Source: Ypsolopha sequella (lineage: Eukaryota; Arthropoda; Insecta; Lepidoptera; Ypsolophidae). Taken from it: a stretch of DNA of 64,000 nt. The notes under the pieces are model-generated. The model did no database searches. It was not told the DNA's origin and saw only the letters and a list, made by a program, of their open reading frames with translations. This document shows, piece after piece, positions 61,301 through 64,000 of the stretch. Made by a program: the position numbers and the translations under genes. The stretch is from the NCBI GenBank assembly GCA_934047225.1, contig OW203991.1, forward strand, positions 2,604,001 through 2,668,000. The letters are read 5' to 3'. The stretch's first letter is position 1; each line of letters begins with the position of its first letter.

Positions 61301-62542
61301 TAGTTAACAGCACCTGACACCACCTTCCTTGGAGGATGTCGGTACGCCGATTATCTGAGGATCAATTCGGTACAGCCAGAAAAAATCGACATTCCTTCCC
61401 AATTATTATTATTTTTTCTCTATGTAAGGGGGACCAACATGTACGGGTGCAAAATATTTATCGTTCCTCGCCAGAAGGAGATGCGATAAACTAATTTCAT
61501 TGAAAATTATAAATTTTTGCTGGTTTGATTCCCAGCTGAGGCAAGCGACTTATCGAAAATCTTTGAATGTAGTGTTACTGATTAAAAACCGAGCAAGTAC
61601 GAGTCGTACGCGCACAAAGGGTTCCATACCACCACACATTTCGGGTACAATATGAGTACGGAACCCTACAAATATTATGGTAATTAACAATAACATAGAT
61701 GCAATAGCAACATAAAGCCGATAAAAAACAAGGAGCTAAAATGGTAGCGCCTGACAAACAATTCGGCACCCTTTGAGTGCGGAACCCTATTTTTTATTAT
61801 TTGTAGTTTTACTTTAGAGTATGTACTAAAATTTTACTGAATTACCGCCTTTAAGATATAGCTAAAACAAATTACTATATTTAATTTTATTTGTCAAGTA
61901 TTTGTAAATGTCGGATTTAGCAATAAGAAAAATTAGAGAAATATAATAATTATTATAAATATAATTATTATTGATTGTTATCTATTCAGCTCACAGGCAA
62001 AAAACCAGGAGGCCCACCATGCCTGGGACCGATGGATGGCGGTATATCCATCCCTAATAGCCGGGCCTTATATGGAACAGACTGGGGACGGACTGCGGCG
62101 TCACTGGAGCGAGGGTTCCGGCACCGCGCTCACCAACACGCCTGCCCAGCGTGTGTGAGTATGGGCAATTCTTCCAGGATGACCGCCGGGAGTGGCAAAG
62201 TCCTGGAAAGGCTTATGTCCAGCAGTGGACGAACTAGGCTGATGGATGGATGGTTGATGTTATCTATATTATGTCAATGATTATGTCACATTATTACATT
62301 TCCCTTCACTGACAGCTATTTTCATTCATATTCATACTGTGTAATGTTCAATAAAAACTTTAAATTAAATCTCTCTACAGACATTGAGTCGCTCGCTTCA
62401 GTACTGTTTGGACAACGACGTGGTGTCCAGATCTGGAGAGCTCTACGTGGCAGGCGGAGACGAGAAGCTGCAGTTCTTGCTGCGCTGGTCACTGTTACCG
62501 GCGCTCACCGCCTTGAGCAAGTGTGCTGTAGTCATGAGAGAA
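25106..62542 (+). CDS. GNPAT: Dihydroxyacetone-phosphate acyltransferase (GNPAT), exons 1-9, 3' end outside the window
   Basis: Exons are 25106-25288, 29425-29601, 31149-31278, 41064-41267, 47856-48007, 52854-53346, 54464-54601, 58027-58106 and 62381-62542. They sum to 1719 bases, 573 codons, all in frame with GT-AG introns. The enzyme transfers an acyl chain from acyl-CoA to dihydroxyacetone phosphate, the first step of ether-lipid synthesis on the inner face of the peroxisome. Acyltransferase blocks are visible in order: HRSYAD (H-x4-D, exon 3), CAFYIRR (exon 4), FFLEGTRSRS (exon 4) and VPVNISYD (exon 5). The VPKPKEST segment after block IV is characteristic of GNPAT. Human GNPAT has 680 residues, so about 100 residues, including the expected peroxisomal C-terminal signal, lie beyond the window. 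The start ATG has AAAATGA context. Confidence 0.94.
25488..25700. mobile_element. Partial copy of the TAGCGTTCC MITE
   Basis: CTAACTTTGGTGAGATTCGG, TTTGGCGGGAAGACGTAAG and GGATGAGTTTTTATCTACA follow the order of the left half of 23380-23770. It starts about 200 bp after GNPAT exon 1. Confidence 0.6.
25970..29140 (-). mobile_element. Non-LTR retrotransposon (LINE), 5'-incomplete, antisense in GNPAT intron 1
   Basis: The element holds one long reverse-transcriptase frame (26623-29127) and a 3' tail of about 650 bp. On the minus strand it ends in TTTGAAT-type repeats near 25970. The tail (26010-26212) recurs at 30572-31080. A stop codon lies just upstream of the frame and no endonuclease is visible, so the 5' part is missing or decayed. 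The 5' boundary and target duplication were not found. Confidence 0.85.
26623..29127 (-). CDS. LINE reverse-transcriptase ORF, endonuclease absent
   Basis: An open frame of 834 codons with reverse-transcriptase motifs in order: NYRPVSVLPVLSKVFEKIV (about residue 385), GFTRGRSTTDAG (about 425), FCDLSKAFDCVNHETLL (about 460), GVPQGSILGPLLFLIYINDL (about 515), LFADDTSLIF with the catalytic FADD (about 546) and TKFLGITVDSRL (about 610). The C-terminal part has LVYFSYFHSIMSYGMLLWG, as in jockey/CR1-group elements. The frame's first codon is GTG and the first ATG is about residue 36. The absence of disabling mutations over 2.5 kb suggests a recent insertion. The clade cannot be fixed without a tree. 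Confidence 0.88.
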   Translation of the reverse strand: MERKPNGFERITQNKGCISKRLLLSNEVEESDIIRYMSNKSSSMLVPKPQMRLCWNNQTHATFSTNTTVGVPIRGSDNQNSLQSDHSGQTITIKQSVNQLPKKAFCRPITTHKVDCFKASLEVKLAHFNLLQDDPNALFTDLFNIVSKEFENTFKMQKLSNKSKITFSDWATPGIYKSRNHLYELYDIKSYNNNVKFTEFMKNYSRIFKLVCLKAKSIYLNKKLKRSDNKVKTVWNIINTETGKSKKRDNELKLSINNEVVTGDKEVANAFEQFFTEIPSLTTKDLNSSPGLAQDLLIDNVPQCLSVFAFKHINSLTVIKAFKSLNLKKTEDLWGLSVKVISSVIDLIAPYLALIFNKCVDDGIFPDLMKFSKLIPLFKSGDNGDPSNYRPVSVLPVLSKVFEKIVFNQLLFHFNLNKLLHCEQYGFTRGRSTTDAGVALVKHIFDAWEEKQDAFGVFCDLSKAFDCVNHETLLCKLDHYGVRGKSLALMKSYLSDRIQKVDINGVKSCGALVKMGVPQGSILGPLLFLIYINDLPYLIKDLTKIVLFADDTSLIFKVNRRKDILDDANTTLSLVLDWFTVNNLVLNAKKTKCIKFTLPNVIQVDCNLLLQGSKLELVNETKFLGITVDSRLQWGPHIENLCGRLSSAAYAVRRIRQITDVDTARLVYFSYFHSIMSYGMLLWGRAADTDAVFVLQKRAIRAIYNMKHRDSLREKFKEINILTVPCEYIYQVLRYVRKNVESLPRLGEQHCKETRNKYKLAFPKIRLAKVSTSFVGHGIRFYNKLPKEVLTLSENKFKQYIKQGLLKKAYYKINEYLDDGEAWCYSDTDFDDSR
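29425..29601 (+). CDS. GNPAT: GNPAT exon 2
   Basis: The exon follows ATTTTAAG and ends at AAG|GTATTT, phase 0 at both sides. It encodes a charged helix (EVQKYLDEMG) and then VIRWMGIFFLKVSFMMKIGI, a hydrophobic stretch like the one before the acyltransferase domain in animal GNPAT. Confidence 0.88.
29864..30039. mobile_element. Short palindrome-ended repeat, copy 1
   Basis: CTCTACCGCGTAATTCTCAT pairs with ATGAGAATTACGCGGTAGAC. The interior, with CTTCAAGCAAATGCATGCGA, is almost the same as at 47637-47811. It lies in GNPAT intron 2. Confidence 0.7.
30572..31080 (-). mobile_element. Truncated LINE 3' tail, split by a MITE
   Basis: The sequence matches the 3' tail of the LINE at 25970-26212, including ACACGTTTCACAAGTC and CAACCGCCCGAACCCATACC. 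It breaks off at CCGGCCAGGGCCC, which gives the 5' truncation point typical of LINE copies. MITE copy 3 (30614-30875) is inserted in it. It ends 68 bp before GNPAT exon 3. Confidence 0.8.
30614..30875 (-). mobile_element. 262 bp fold-back MITE, copy 3
   Basis: It is inverted relative to copies 1, 2 and 4, as judged by the asymmetric centre, with TA flanks at 30612-30613 and 30876-30877. It interrupts a truncated LINE 3' tail. The uninterrupted tail at 26010-26030 gives an exact empty site with one TA. It lies in GNPAT intron 2. Confidence 0.9.
31149..31278 (+). CDS. GNPAT: GNPAT exon 3 with catalytic H-x4-D
   Basis: The acceptor is TTATTTCAG and the donor is G|GTAAGT in phase 1. It encodes NSPVLFLPTHRSYADF. 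The histidine and aspartate of HRSYAD form the catalytic dyad of glycerolipid acyltransferases (block I). It then gives FPAVAAGM before the split codon. Confidence 0.93.
31660..31921 (+). mobile_element. 262 bp fold-back MITE, copy 4
   Basis: It is 262 bp with the same ends and TA flanks at 31658-31659 and 31922-31923. It lies in GNPAT intron 3, next to a diverged relative of the TTAA-3 repeat family. Confidence 0.9.
31930..32245 (+). mobile_element. Degenerate TTAA-3 relative
   Basis: TCGATAGAAATAATTGTTGA, TGAGGTCTTAAAAAACAC, GTGTTTTAACAATATCTAG and CCCCTCTCGCACTGAGCG follow the order of the 16253-16670 element. A TTAAGGCGATATG scrap at about 31558 lies on the other side of MITE copy 4. It is in GNPAT intron 3. 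Confidence 0.5.
32953..33115. mobile_element. Fold-back MITE
   Basis: GTGTTACTACAAAACGGTGT and TTAGACAGTGTTTAAATCTG pair with their complements across a loop of about 25 bp near 33030. The outer ends TTTAAACTC and GAGTTTAAA also pair. It lies in GNPAT intron 3. Confidence 0.65.
33235..33566. mobile_element. Fold-back MITE
   Basis: GATTCTCCGAATTTGTAATA and CAACTTTTAGCTAAGAAAAC pair with CTTAGCTAAAAGTTG and TGTTACAAATCCGGAGAAT at the right. The inner part GGAAAATCCAATTATTTTGA recurs, reversed, near 35510. Confidence 0.55.
33825..34410. mobile_element. TA-flanked MITE with 31 bp inverted ends
   Basis: GTGCGCGCCAATCTTTTAGT plus CGCCTCTGA at the left pairs exactly with the right end, and TA lies on both sides. 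The interior is GC-rich around 34200-34330. Its right arm reads inward TCTGAAGCTAGCC, which also occurs at the same distance in the element at 63095-63706. It lies in GNPAT intron 3. Confidence 0.8.
35332..35445. mobile_element. Possible diverged relative of the 262 bp MITE
   Basis: TATATAAGGTGATTTCATTG, CCAAATTCATACT and TAAGTGATCAGTA occur in the same order as in the left arm of the 262 bp MITE, but no matching right end was found. It is probably a half or degenerate element. Confidence 0.35.
35630..36732. mobile_element. 1.1 kb fold-back element with internal subrepeats
   Basis: AACATTCGAGAAACCGTTAA at the left pairs with the AACGGTTTCTCGAATGTT right end. Both arms carry repeats around TTTACTCTACGGTGTAATTC plus TAAGCTATGCATA, forward in the left arm and reversed in the right arm. 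It has no open frame of interest. It lies in GNPAT intron 3. Confidence 0.75.
37466..37657 (+). mobile_element. Fold-back MITE, GGACTGGGTGTCTATCATC family, copy 1
   Basis: GGACTGGGTGTCTATCATCA pairs with the right end GATAGCCACCCTGTCCAGTT. The interior GTGACGACACAGTTCGTAAA recurs reversed at 42476. It lies in GNPAT intron 3, close before the minisatellite. Confidence 0.65.
37917..39402. repeat. 25 bp minisatellite, about 59 copies
   Basis: The unit begins GTCTAGTCTAGTACAGGAC and ends CTGGGA. It repeats without gaps for about 1.49 kb with few variants (ACAGGATCTG, TATAGGACCTAGGAAT), some in recurring patterns. It lies in GNPAT intron 3 and has no frame constraint. Confidence 0.95.
39403..40338. 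other. Intron sequence with old dispersed repeats
   Basis: A piece at 39445-39510 (GCAAATAATTGACTACGAAA) matches 15600-15710 in a helicase intron. A piece at 39770-39900 (GAAGTCATACATGTCGAAAG) matches 56640-56720 and 12780-12870. It ends in a TA run at 40299-40321. No exon was seen. Confidence 0.5.
40339..40600. mobile_element. Fold-back MITE with CAAYGTG ends
   Basis: CAATGTGTAACAGAAAGGTG at the left pairs with CACCTTTCTGTTACACGTTG at the right, and TA flanks both ends. The arms pair over about 80 bp and include CAACTTTTACTATG near the middle. It shares AGGGTTG-CTCCATAG-AAAAGTTGTT with the element at 57008-57940, so the two are one family. It lies in GNPAT intron 3. Confidence 0.8.
41064..41267 (+). 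CDS. GNPAT: GNPAT exon 4 with acyltransferase blocks II and III
   Basis: The exon follows TTTTTTCCACCAG and ends at G|GTAGGT in phase 1. It encodes CAFYIRRTLGGERLYAA (block II) and APIEFFLEGTRSRSNK (block III, which binds the phosphate of the acceptor), then LPPKYG. The intron before it is 9.8 kb and holds the 25 bp minisatellite. Confidence 0.95.
41287..41360 (+). pseudogene. GNPAT: Scrambled fragment of GNPAT exon 4
   Basis: GTTCTACATCCACCGCACGC plus TGGGCGGCGAGTGTCTCTAC copies the block II part of exon 4. It is then joined to AGTTCCGCCTAAGACGTTAG, a mutated version of the exon end. The middle of the exon is missing, block II Arg reads His and no acceptor precedes it. It starts 20 bp after the true exon. 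Confidence 0.75.
41985..42330 (-). pseudogene. RTE-like LINE C-terminal fragment
   Basis: A minus-strand frame of 111 codons contains KLKWQWTGHICRRRDNRWG and [20 protein letters not shown], ending [11 protein letters not shown]. This is the conserved C-terminus of insect RTE-type reverse transcriptases. It is a 5'-truncated copy in GNPAT intron 4. Confidence 0.8.
42404..42590 (-). mobile_element. Fold-back MITE, GGACTGGGTGTCTATCATC family, copy 2
   Basis: GACTGGGTGCCTATCATCAA pairs with TTGATGATAGACACCCAGTC. It is inverted relative to copy 1 and abuts the LINE fragment at 41985-42330. It lies in GNPAT intron 4. Confidence 0.65.
42725..42890 (+). pseudogene. Degenerate LINE tail
   Basis: GTGCGAGGGTTCCGGCACCG and GTGTGTGAGTATGGGCATTA match the fragment at 61995-62255 and end GAAAGGCCTCTATCCAGAAG. 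It carries several small changes and is part of an old LINE tail. Confidence 0.5.
43542..44225. repeat. GGCCAAGTGCGAGTCGG-family repeat, degenerate copy
   Basis: TTTTTAGGGTTCTGTACCTA at the left, GCCGCGGACAAACAGACAGA in the middle and TCCGTCCGTCCGCATGTCAG at the right follow the order of the 57102 copy and its relatives. It gives the uninterrupted version of the segment split at 17668-17963. It lies in GNPAT intron 4. Confidence 0.55.
45703..45767 (-). repeat. tRNA-like SINE head
   Basis: Read on the minus strand, an A-box-like AACAAAGTGGTTCGAA is followed by CCACTAATCCAGAGATCGCG and a B-box-like AGTTCAAATCC. The spacing is as in a tRNA-derived SINE. The tail was not delimited. It is not an intact tRNA, because acceptor-stem pairing is not evident. 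Confidence 0.5.
46122..46276. mobile_element. Fold-back MITE with GCACCCGTAGCACAGTG ends
   Basis: GCACCCGTAGCACAGTGTTTA pairs over about 50 bp with the right arm, which ends GCTACCTACGGGTGC; both arms include CGACTTAGTTGAAT or its complement. It lies in GNPAT intron 4. Confidence 0.65.
46634..47180 (-). pseudogene. Degenerate RTE-like LINE fragment with thumb region
   Basis: Minus-strand pieces read NEVGLKMNRT (about 47160), FDNRQDKEIGRHIEKYWSMK plus ELMNVDMCILVL (about 47000-46950) and a tail with AGGCCTTTACCCAGCAGTGG near 46650. The frame is broken by stops and shifts. It lies in GNPAT intron 4, less than 1 kb before exon 5. Confidence 0.65.
47637..47811. mobile_element. Short palindrome-ended repeat, copy 2, next to exon 5
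   Basis: GTCTACCGCGTAATTCTGAT pairs with ATCAGAATTACGCGGTAGAC. It ends 45 bp before GNPAT exon 5, so any more distal branch point would lie inside it. Confidence 0.7.
47856..48007 (+). CDS. GNPAT: GNPAT exon 5 with acyltransferase block IV
   Basis: The exon follows GGTTCCCCAG and ends at GGG|GTGAGT in phase 0. It encodes MVPLFAGEVSDMTVVPVNIS plus YDR, block IV of the acyltransferase fold, and GVPKPKESTG, a GNPAT signature. A short palindrome-ended repeat stops 45 bp upstream of it. An almost identical second copy of the exon starts 18 bp downstream of its donor. Confidence 0.94.
48026..48174 (+). CDS. GNPAT: Duplicate of GNPAT exon 5 (candidate alternative exon)
   Basis: This 149 bp stretch follows its own TTCCCCAG acceptor. 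It stays open in the phase that joins exons 4 and 6: two bases complete the split codon and 49 codons follow. It keeps FAGEVSDITVVPVNISYDR (block IV). It changes L to H, E to D and E to G nearby, inserts a few residues (HRDGGGVP) and replaces PKESTG by LE. The only phase-correct donor is GAG|GTTGCA, which is weak. It may be a mutually exclusive exon or a decaying duplicate. The 18 bp gap is too short for both to be spliced into one mRNA. Confidence 0.5.
48992..49470. repeat. About four tandem units of 107-130 bp
   Basis: CCACCTGACCTTCGATC-TG then AGCACATAACTCGAAATTG, ATCACTGTGTTAGGGTGC and TTACTT-GAAATTATC recur from 48992, 49122, 49229 and 49359. It lies in GNPAT intron 5. Confidence 0.8.
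50509..51379. mobile_element. MITE with CAGGGTGGAAAAA ends, fold-back copy 2
   Basis: It has the same termini as 6571-6909 but is 871 bp. Both ends carry the same interior in opposite directions: the left arm to about 50820 is the reverse complement of the right arm from about 51120. About 300 bp of other sequence lies in the loop. It lies in GNPAT intron 5. Confidence 0.75.
51513..51659. mobile_element. Fold-back element with CAGTACTCCCAAAGTAAT ends
   Basis: CAGTACTCCCAAAGTAATAA plus AGCGCATACAAATCT pairs with the complement at the right. The segment GGAAATACGA-CTTTGCCGAA occurs outside it at 51420 and inside at 51600. It lies in GNPAT intron 5. Confidence 0.55.
51739..51893. mobile_element. 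Fold-back MITE, GTGTCGATTCGG family
   Basis: GGTGTCGATTCGGCGCAACA pairs with the right end TGTTACCGAATCGACACC. Near the centre GCGTCCTGTCTTTG pairs with AAGACAGAACGC. A related copy is at about 18945-19055 downstream of the helicase gene. Confidence 0.65.
52854..53346 (+). CDS. GNPAT: GNPAT exon 6 (longest exon)
   Basis: The acceptor is CTTCCATTGCAG and the donor is G|GTAAAC in phase 1. It encodes HLLKALRRLNDHFGNIYINL plus GEPLSLKEY, matching the LLKARKIL-NFGSI-V-FG-PVSLR segment of human GNPAT. A mostly helical region that corresponds to the middle of the protein follows. The stop 141 bases past the donor shows that intron retention would truncate the protein. Confidence 0.93.
53584..54065. 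mobile_element. hAT-type MITE with 8 bp target duplication
   Basis: CAGCGTTTCTTAACC at the left pairs with GGTTAAGAAACGCTG at the right. Inside these, TGTCCACGGACCCC pairs with GGGGTCCGCGGACC. The 8 bases before (CAATACAG) and after (GTATACAG) match at six positions, as expected for an aged hAT duplication. It lies in GNPAT intron 6. Confidence 0.8.
54464..54601 (+). CDS. GNPAT: GNPAT exon 7
   Basis: The exon is read from the acceptor CCCGTCCAG at 54463. The later CAG at 54477 would break the frame. It encodes ELQLYVNPVLHFLVPPAVVS, like the human segment RNQLLNIFVRPSLVAVAL, and ends at G|GTGAGA. A decayed copy of its 3' end lies at 55875. Confidence 0.87.
54695..55180 (-). mobile_element. 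TTAA-flanked MITE, family TTAA-1, inverted copy
   Basis: It starts GAACCCGCACCGAATCGTAC and ends GGTCGTCCTGCACCGGGTTC with TTAA at 54691-54694 and 55181-55184. It aligns along its length with the reverse complement of 22016-22528. It lies in GNPAT intron 7, 93 bp after exon 7. Confidence 0.82.
55200..55667 (-). mobile_element. TTAA-flanked MITE, family TTAA-2
   Basis: It starts GGCCCTTACTATTGCC and ends GGCGATGGTAATCGCC with TTAA on both sides. It aligns with the reverse complement of 59357-59823. Only 15 bp separate its left TTAA from the TTAA-1 element before it. Confidence 0.82.
55875..55953 (+). pseudogene. GNPAT: Decayed copy of the GNPAT exon 7 end
   Basis: GTGTGCGTGTGTGTGGGCCG plus CGGCGACACCGCGTCAGATG and AGACCGAACTCGACA match the end of exon 7 and its flank (54565-54625). 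The donor GGTGAGA has become GATGAGA. Two TTAA MITEs lie between source and copy. Confidence 0.75.
57008..57940. mobile_element. Fold-back MITE with CAAYGTG ends, carrying a nested repeat
   Basis: CAACGTGAAATTTAAGTCAT pairs with ATGACTTGAATTTCACGTTG and TA flanks both ends. Without the nested 57102-57781 repeat, the element would be about 250 bp, like the copy at 40339. It lies in GNPAT intron 7. Confidence 0.75.
57102..57781. repeat. Dispersed GGCCAAGTGCGAGTCGG repeat, long copy (nested)
   Basis: It starts with CGGCCAAGTGCGAGTCGGAC after an A run, contains a (ACAG)n stretch and GGACATGGCGAAA, and ends with GGAACCCTAAAAA. Other copies or pieces are at 2863-3277, 3273-3554, 17542-17657, 43542-44225, 45180-45222 and 61588-61800. 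The copy interrupts the MITE at 57008-57940. Its class was not determined. Confidence 0.7.
58027..58106 (+). CDS. GNPAT: GNPAT exon 8
   Basis: The exon follows AAATTTTCAG. It completes a Glu codon, encodes QLSADYRTIRTLLSHEFLHV plus EKIENQ, and ends at CAA|GTGAGT in phase 0. It fits human YSCFRFLRDVFADEFIF. From base 58071 its sequence becomes the first unit of a 49 bp tandem array that repeats the exon end and the donor. The first donor is assumed to be used, because any later one brings in-frame stops. Confidence 0.85.
58071..58899 (+). repeat. 49 bp minisatellite made of GNPAT exon 8 end plus splice donor, about 17 copies
   Basis: The unit starts CATGAGTTCCTACATGTAGA, continues GAAGATTGAG(A/G)ACCAA and ends GTGAGTATCTAGT. 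The first unit is the real exon end (bases 58071-58106) and its donor. All others repeat the coding segment with an intact GTGAGT except the last, which lacks it. Units differ by A or G in GA(A/G)CC. Confidence 0.95.
58935..59352 (-). mobile_element. TTAA-flanked MITE, family TTAA-3
   Basis: It starts GGCGATATGTAAAAGTTTTA and ends TTTTTCCGTAGCGCC with TTAA on both sides. It is 418 bp, the same length as the inverted copy at 16253-16670. It follows the exon 8 minisatellite by about 35 bp. Confidence 0.85.
59357..59823 (+). mobile_element. TTAA-flanked MITE, family TTAA-2, second copy
   Basis: It starts GGCGATTACCGTCGCC and ends GGCAATAGTAAGGCCC, with TTAA at 59353-59356 and 59824-59827. Its left TTAA is shared with the TTAA-3 element at 58935-59352. 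It lies in GNPAT intron 8. Confidence 0.82.
59828..61587. other. GNPAT intron 8 without recognised features
   Basis: AT-rich sequence. The piece GGTTTGATTCCCAGCTGAGG near 61521 resembles the interior of the CAGGGTGG MITE. No exon was seen. Confidence 0.45.
61588..61800. repeat. GGCCAAGTGCGAGTCGG-family repeat, degenerate fragment
   Basis: AAAACCGAGCAAGTACGAGT at the left and GCGGAACCCTATTTTT at the right mark an eroded copy in GNPAT intron 8. Confidence 0.45.
61995..62255 (+). pseudogene. LINE tail fragment before GNPAT exon 9
   Basis: GAGGGTTCCGGCACCGCGCT, GTGTGTGAGTATGGGCAATT and CTTATGTCCAGCAGTGGACG then GGCTGATGGATGGATGG mark a LINE 3' end. It ends about 125 bp before the exon 9 acceptor. 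Confidence 0.65.
62381..62542 (+). CDS. GNPAT: GNPAT exon 9
   Basis: The acceptor is ATCTCTCTACAG and the donor is GAA|GTGAGT, both phase 0. It encodes TLSRSLQYCLDNDVVSRSGE, then LQFLLRWSLLPALTALSKCA. This fits the human region with GCYLLCKSEAI and [20 protein letters not shown]. No stop codon ends the gene before the window edge. Confidence 0.86.
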
Positions 62543-63094
62543 GTGAGTCGTCGCGCGATTAGGGCTGCGGGGGACGAGAGGCAGTCAGACGGGGAACGCT
62601 GACCTAGGGTTGCCAATTAGATTTTCGGAATTTAATGAAATAAAGTTCAGGACAACCAAAGTAAAATCGGGACTTCTTGAAAAAGATTTTTATCATAATA
62701 AAATAGAAAAGTTGGAAAATTTAACAAACTAGAAATATTTCAACTAATAATATAAGTCTCTTTGTGATATTTGTTGAATATTAGTATAATAATTACTTAC
62801 CTTGACTAAAATTTAGTCTATGCTAAAATTAAATTGTATCTGATATTGAACTAAACATATTACGTAAAATTTTTGTTGTTAAATGAATATCTTGTTTTGG
62901 TATTTGGCGCATTTTATACATTGCCGTAGATAATCGAAATATTCAGAACATGTTAGTTGAGTGAAAAATTGGTAAATGTTAAAAATCGGGACAACTAGCG
63001 CCTCGCCAGCCCCGCCGTCGGGACACGGGACACAAGAAATCGGTATATCCCGATTAAATCGGGACAGTTGGCAACCCTACGCTTACCTCTTTTA

Positions 63095-63706
63095 CAGCTC
63101 GCGTATTTTAAAAAGAATACGTCTGAAGTTAGGCAATGAACCTGCGCACAACACGATTACGTGCGCACGTCTCTTTGGCGGTAAGGAGTAGGGCGCGACG
63201 GGGGAACCGGGGGAAATCCCCAAACATCTCCGCCGCACGGCCCCGCCCCCTAAGCTATTGGCTGTTTGTTTCCCGCACATTTCGCGATTGGCTTCTCAGT
63301 CGAAGTTTGTTTGCTGTGCTGCGTTCCAGCGTCCATTTTGCTCTCAAAGTACAGTCGCACACATAAGTTTATTGATTTGAACATGATGGTTTTACACAGA
63401 AAAGAAAGAAAGATGATTTACGATGTATTGTGTTATATGAAGAAAGACGATAGAAACACAAGTTTGACACAGTGCAATTATGTTGTCAGTTTTAAATAAA
63501 AGTTGTATAGCGAAATAGGTTTTTTTCTAGACTGTTGTTTCCTACACATTATGTACCTACTCGTACTTACCTCGTTAGGTTCAATAATTATACAATATCA
63601 CCCGTCAGCTTGTAGTGACCGCAAGCACTTTTATGCGCGACTGTATACATGCGTAAACTCATCCCCGGCTAGCTTCAGACGTATTCTTTTTACAATACGC
63701 GAGCTG
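63095..63706. mobile_element. TA-flanked MITE with inverted ends and GC-rich core
   Basis: CAGCTCGCGTATTTTAAAAA plus GAATACGTCTGAAG pairs with the right end over about 34 bp, with TA at 63093-63094 and 63707-63708. The core (63190-63300) is GC-rich with CCCCGCCCCC and two ATTGG boxes. It lies after GNPAT exon 9. Confidence 0.75.
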
Positions 63707-64000
63707 TAAAGACCTGTCACTTTTCGCAAGAGGGGTGGCGACCTCTCCGCCTGAAGGACAATCATTATAGTTTATTTATTTTTGAGACGATTGTCACAAA
63801 CAAAAGTGTTGACAAAATACCTAGCTTATCTAACTTAAGTCAAACGTCATCATATTTTGATTAGATGTGGTTGGTTGTAAAACTACCTGGCCAATATAAT
63901 TTTACCAGATTATAAGAATCATAAATGTATACTCATTTGATCTTTTTAGTTCTTTTTATCGCTAAAACAATAAATAGCAGGCAAGATCGTGGCTCGAATC

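Overview
This 64 kb window is nuclear DNA of an insect, most likely a moth or butterfly. The assignment is an inference. It rests on AT-rich sequence, short GT-AG exons separated by long introns full of small transposons, RTE-type LINE tails, piggyBac-like TTAA elements and a dispersed repeat carrying GGCCAAGTGCGAGTCGGACT. No bacterial-style gene, rRNA, intact tRNA or CRISPR array was seen.

Two host genes lie on the + strand, head to tail. The first (1 to 18337) is the 3' part of a MOV10/Armitage-family RNA helicase. Nine exons join in frame for 435 complete codons plus a stop and carry helicase motifs II to VI; the exon with the Walker A loop must lie upstream. The second (25106 to past the window end) is GNPAT, the peroxisomal dihydroxyacetone-phosphate acyltransferase that starts ether-lipid (plasmalogen) synthesis. 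Nine exons give 573 codons from the start ATG with acyltransferase blocks I to IV. The last exon or exons, about 100 residues in other animals, lie beyond the window. All splice phases were checked by hand and agree.

The introns and the 6.8 kb between the genes are packed with mobile DNA. They hold four 262 bp fold-back MITEs with TA target duplications, TTAA-flanked MITEs, a hAT-type MITE, several other fold-back elements, an antisense LINE with an 834-codon reverse-transcriptase frame in GNPAT intron 1, RTE-like LINE tails, and a nearly spacer-free inverted repeat with arms of about 390 bp. There is also a 25 bp minisatellite of about 59 copies in GNPAT intron 3.

The most unusual signal is repeated local duplication of exon sequence. 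GNPAT exon 5 is followed after only 18 bp by an open, phase-compatible second copy, a candidate mutually exclusive exon. The 3' end of exon 8 with its splice donor is amplified about 17 times. Pieces of GNPAT exons 4 and 7 and of a helicase exon are also duplicated just downstream of their sources.
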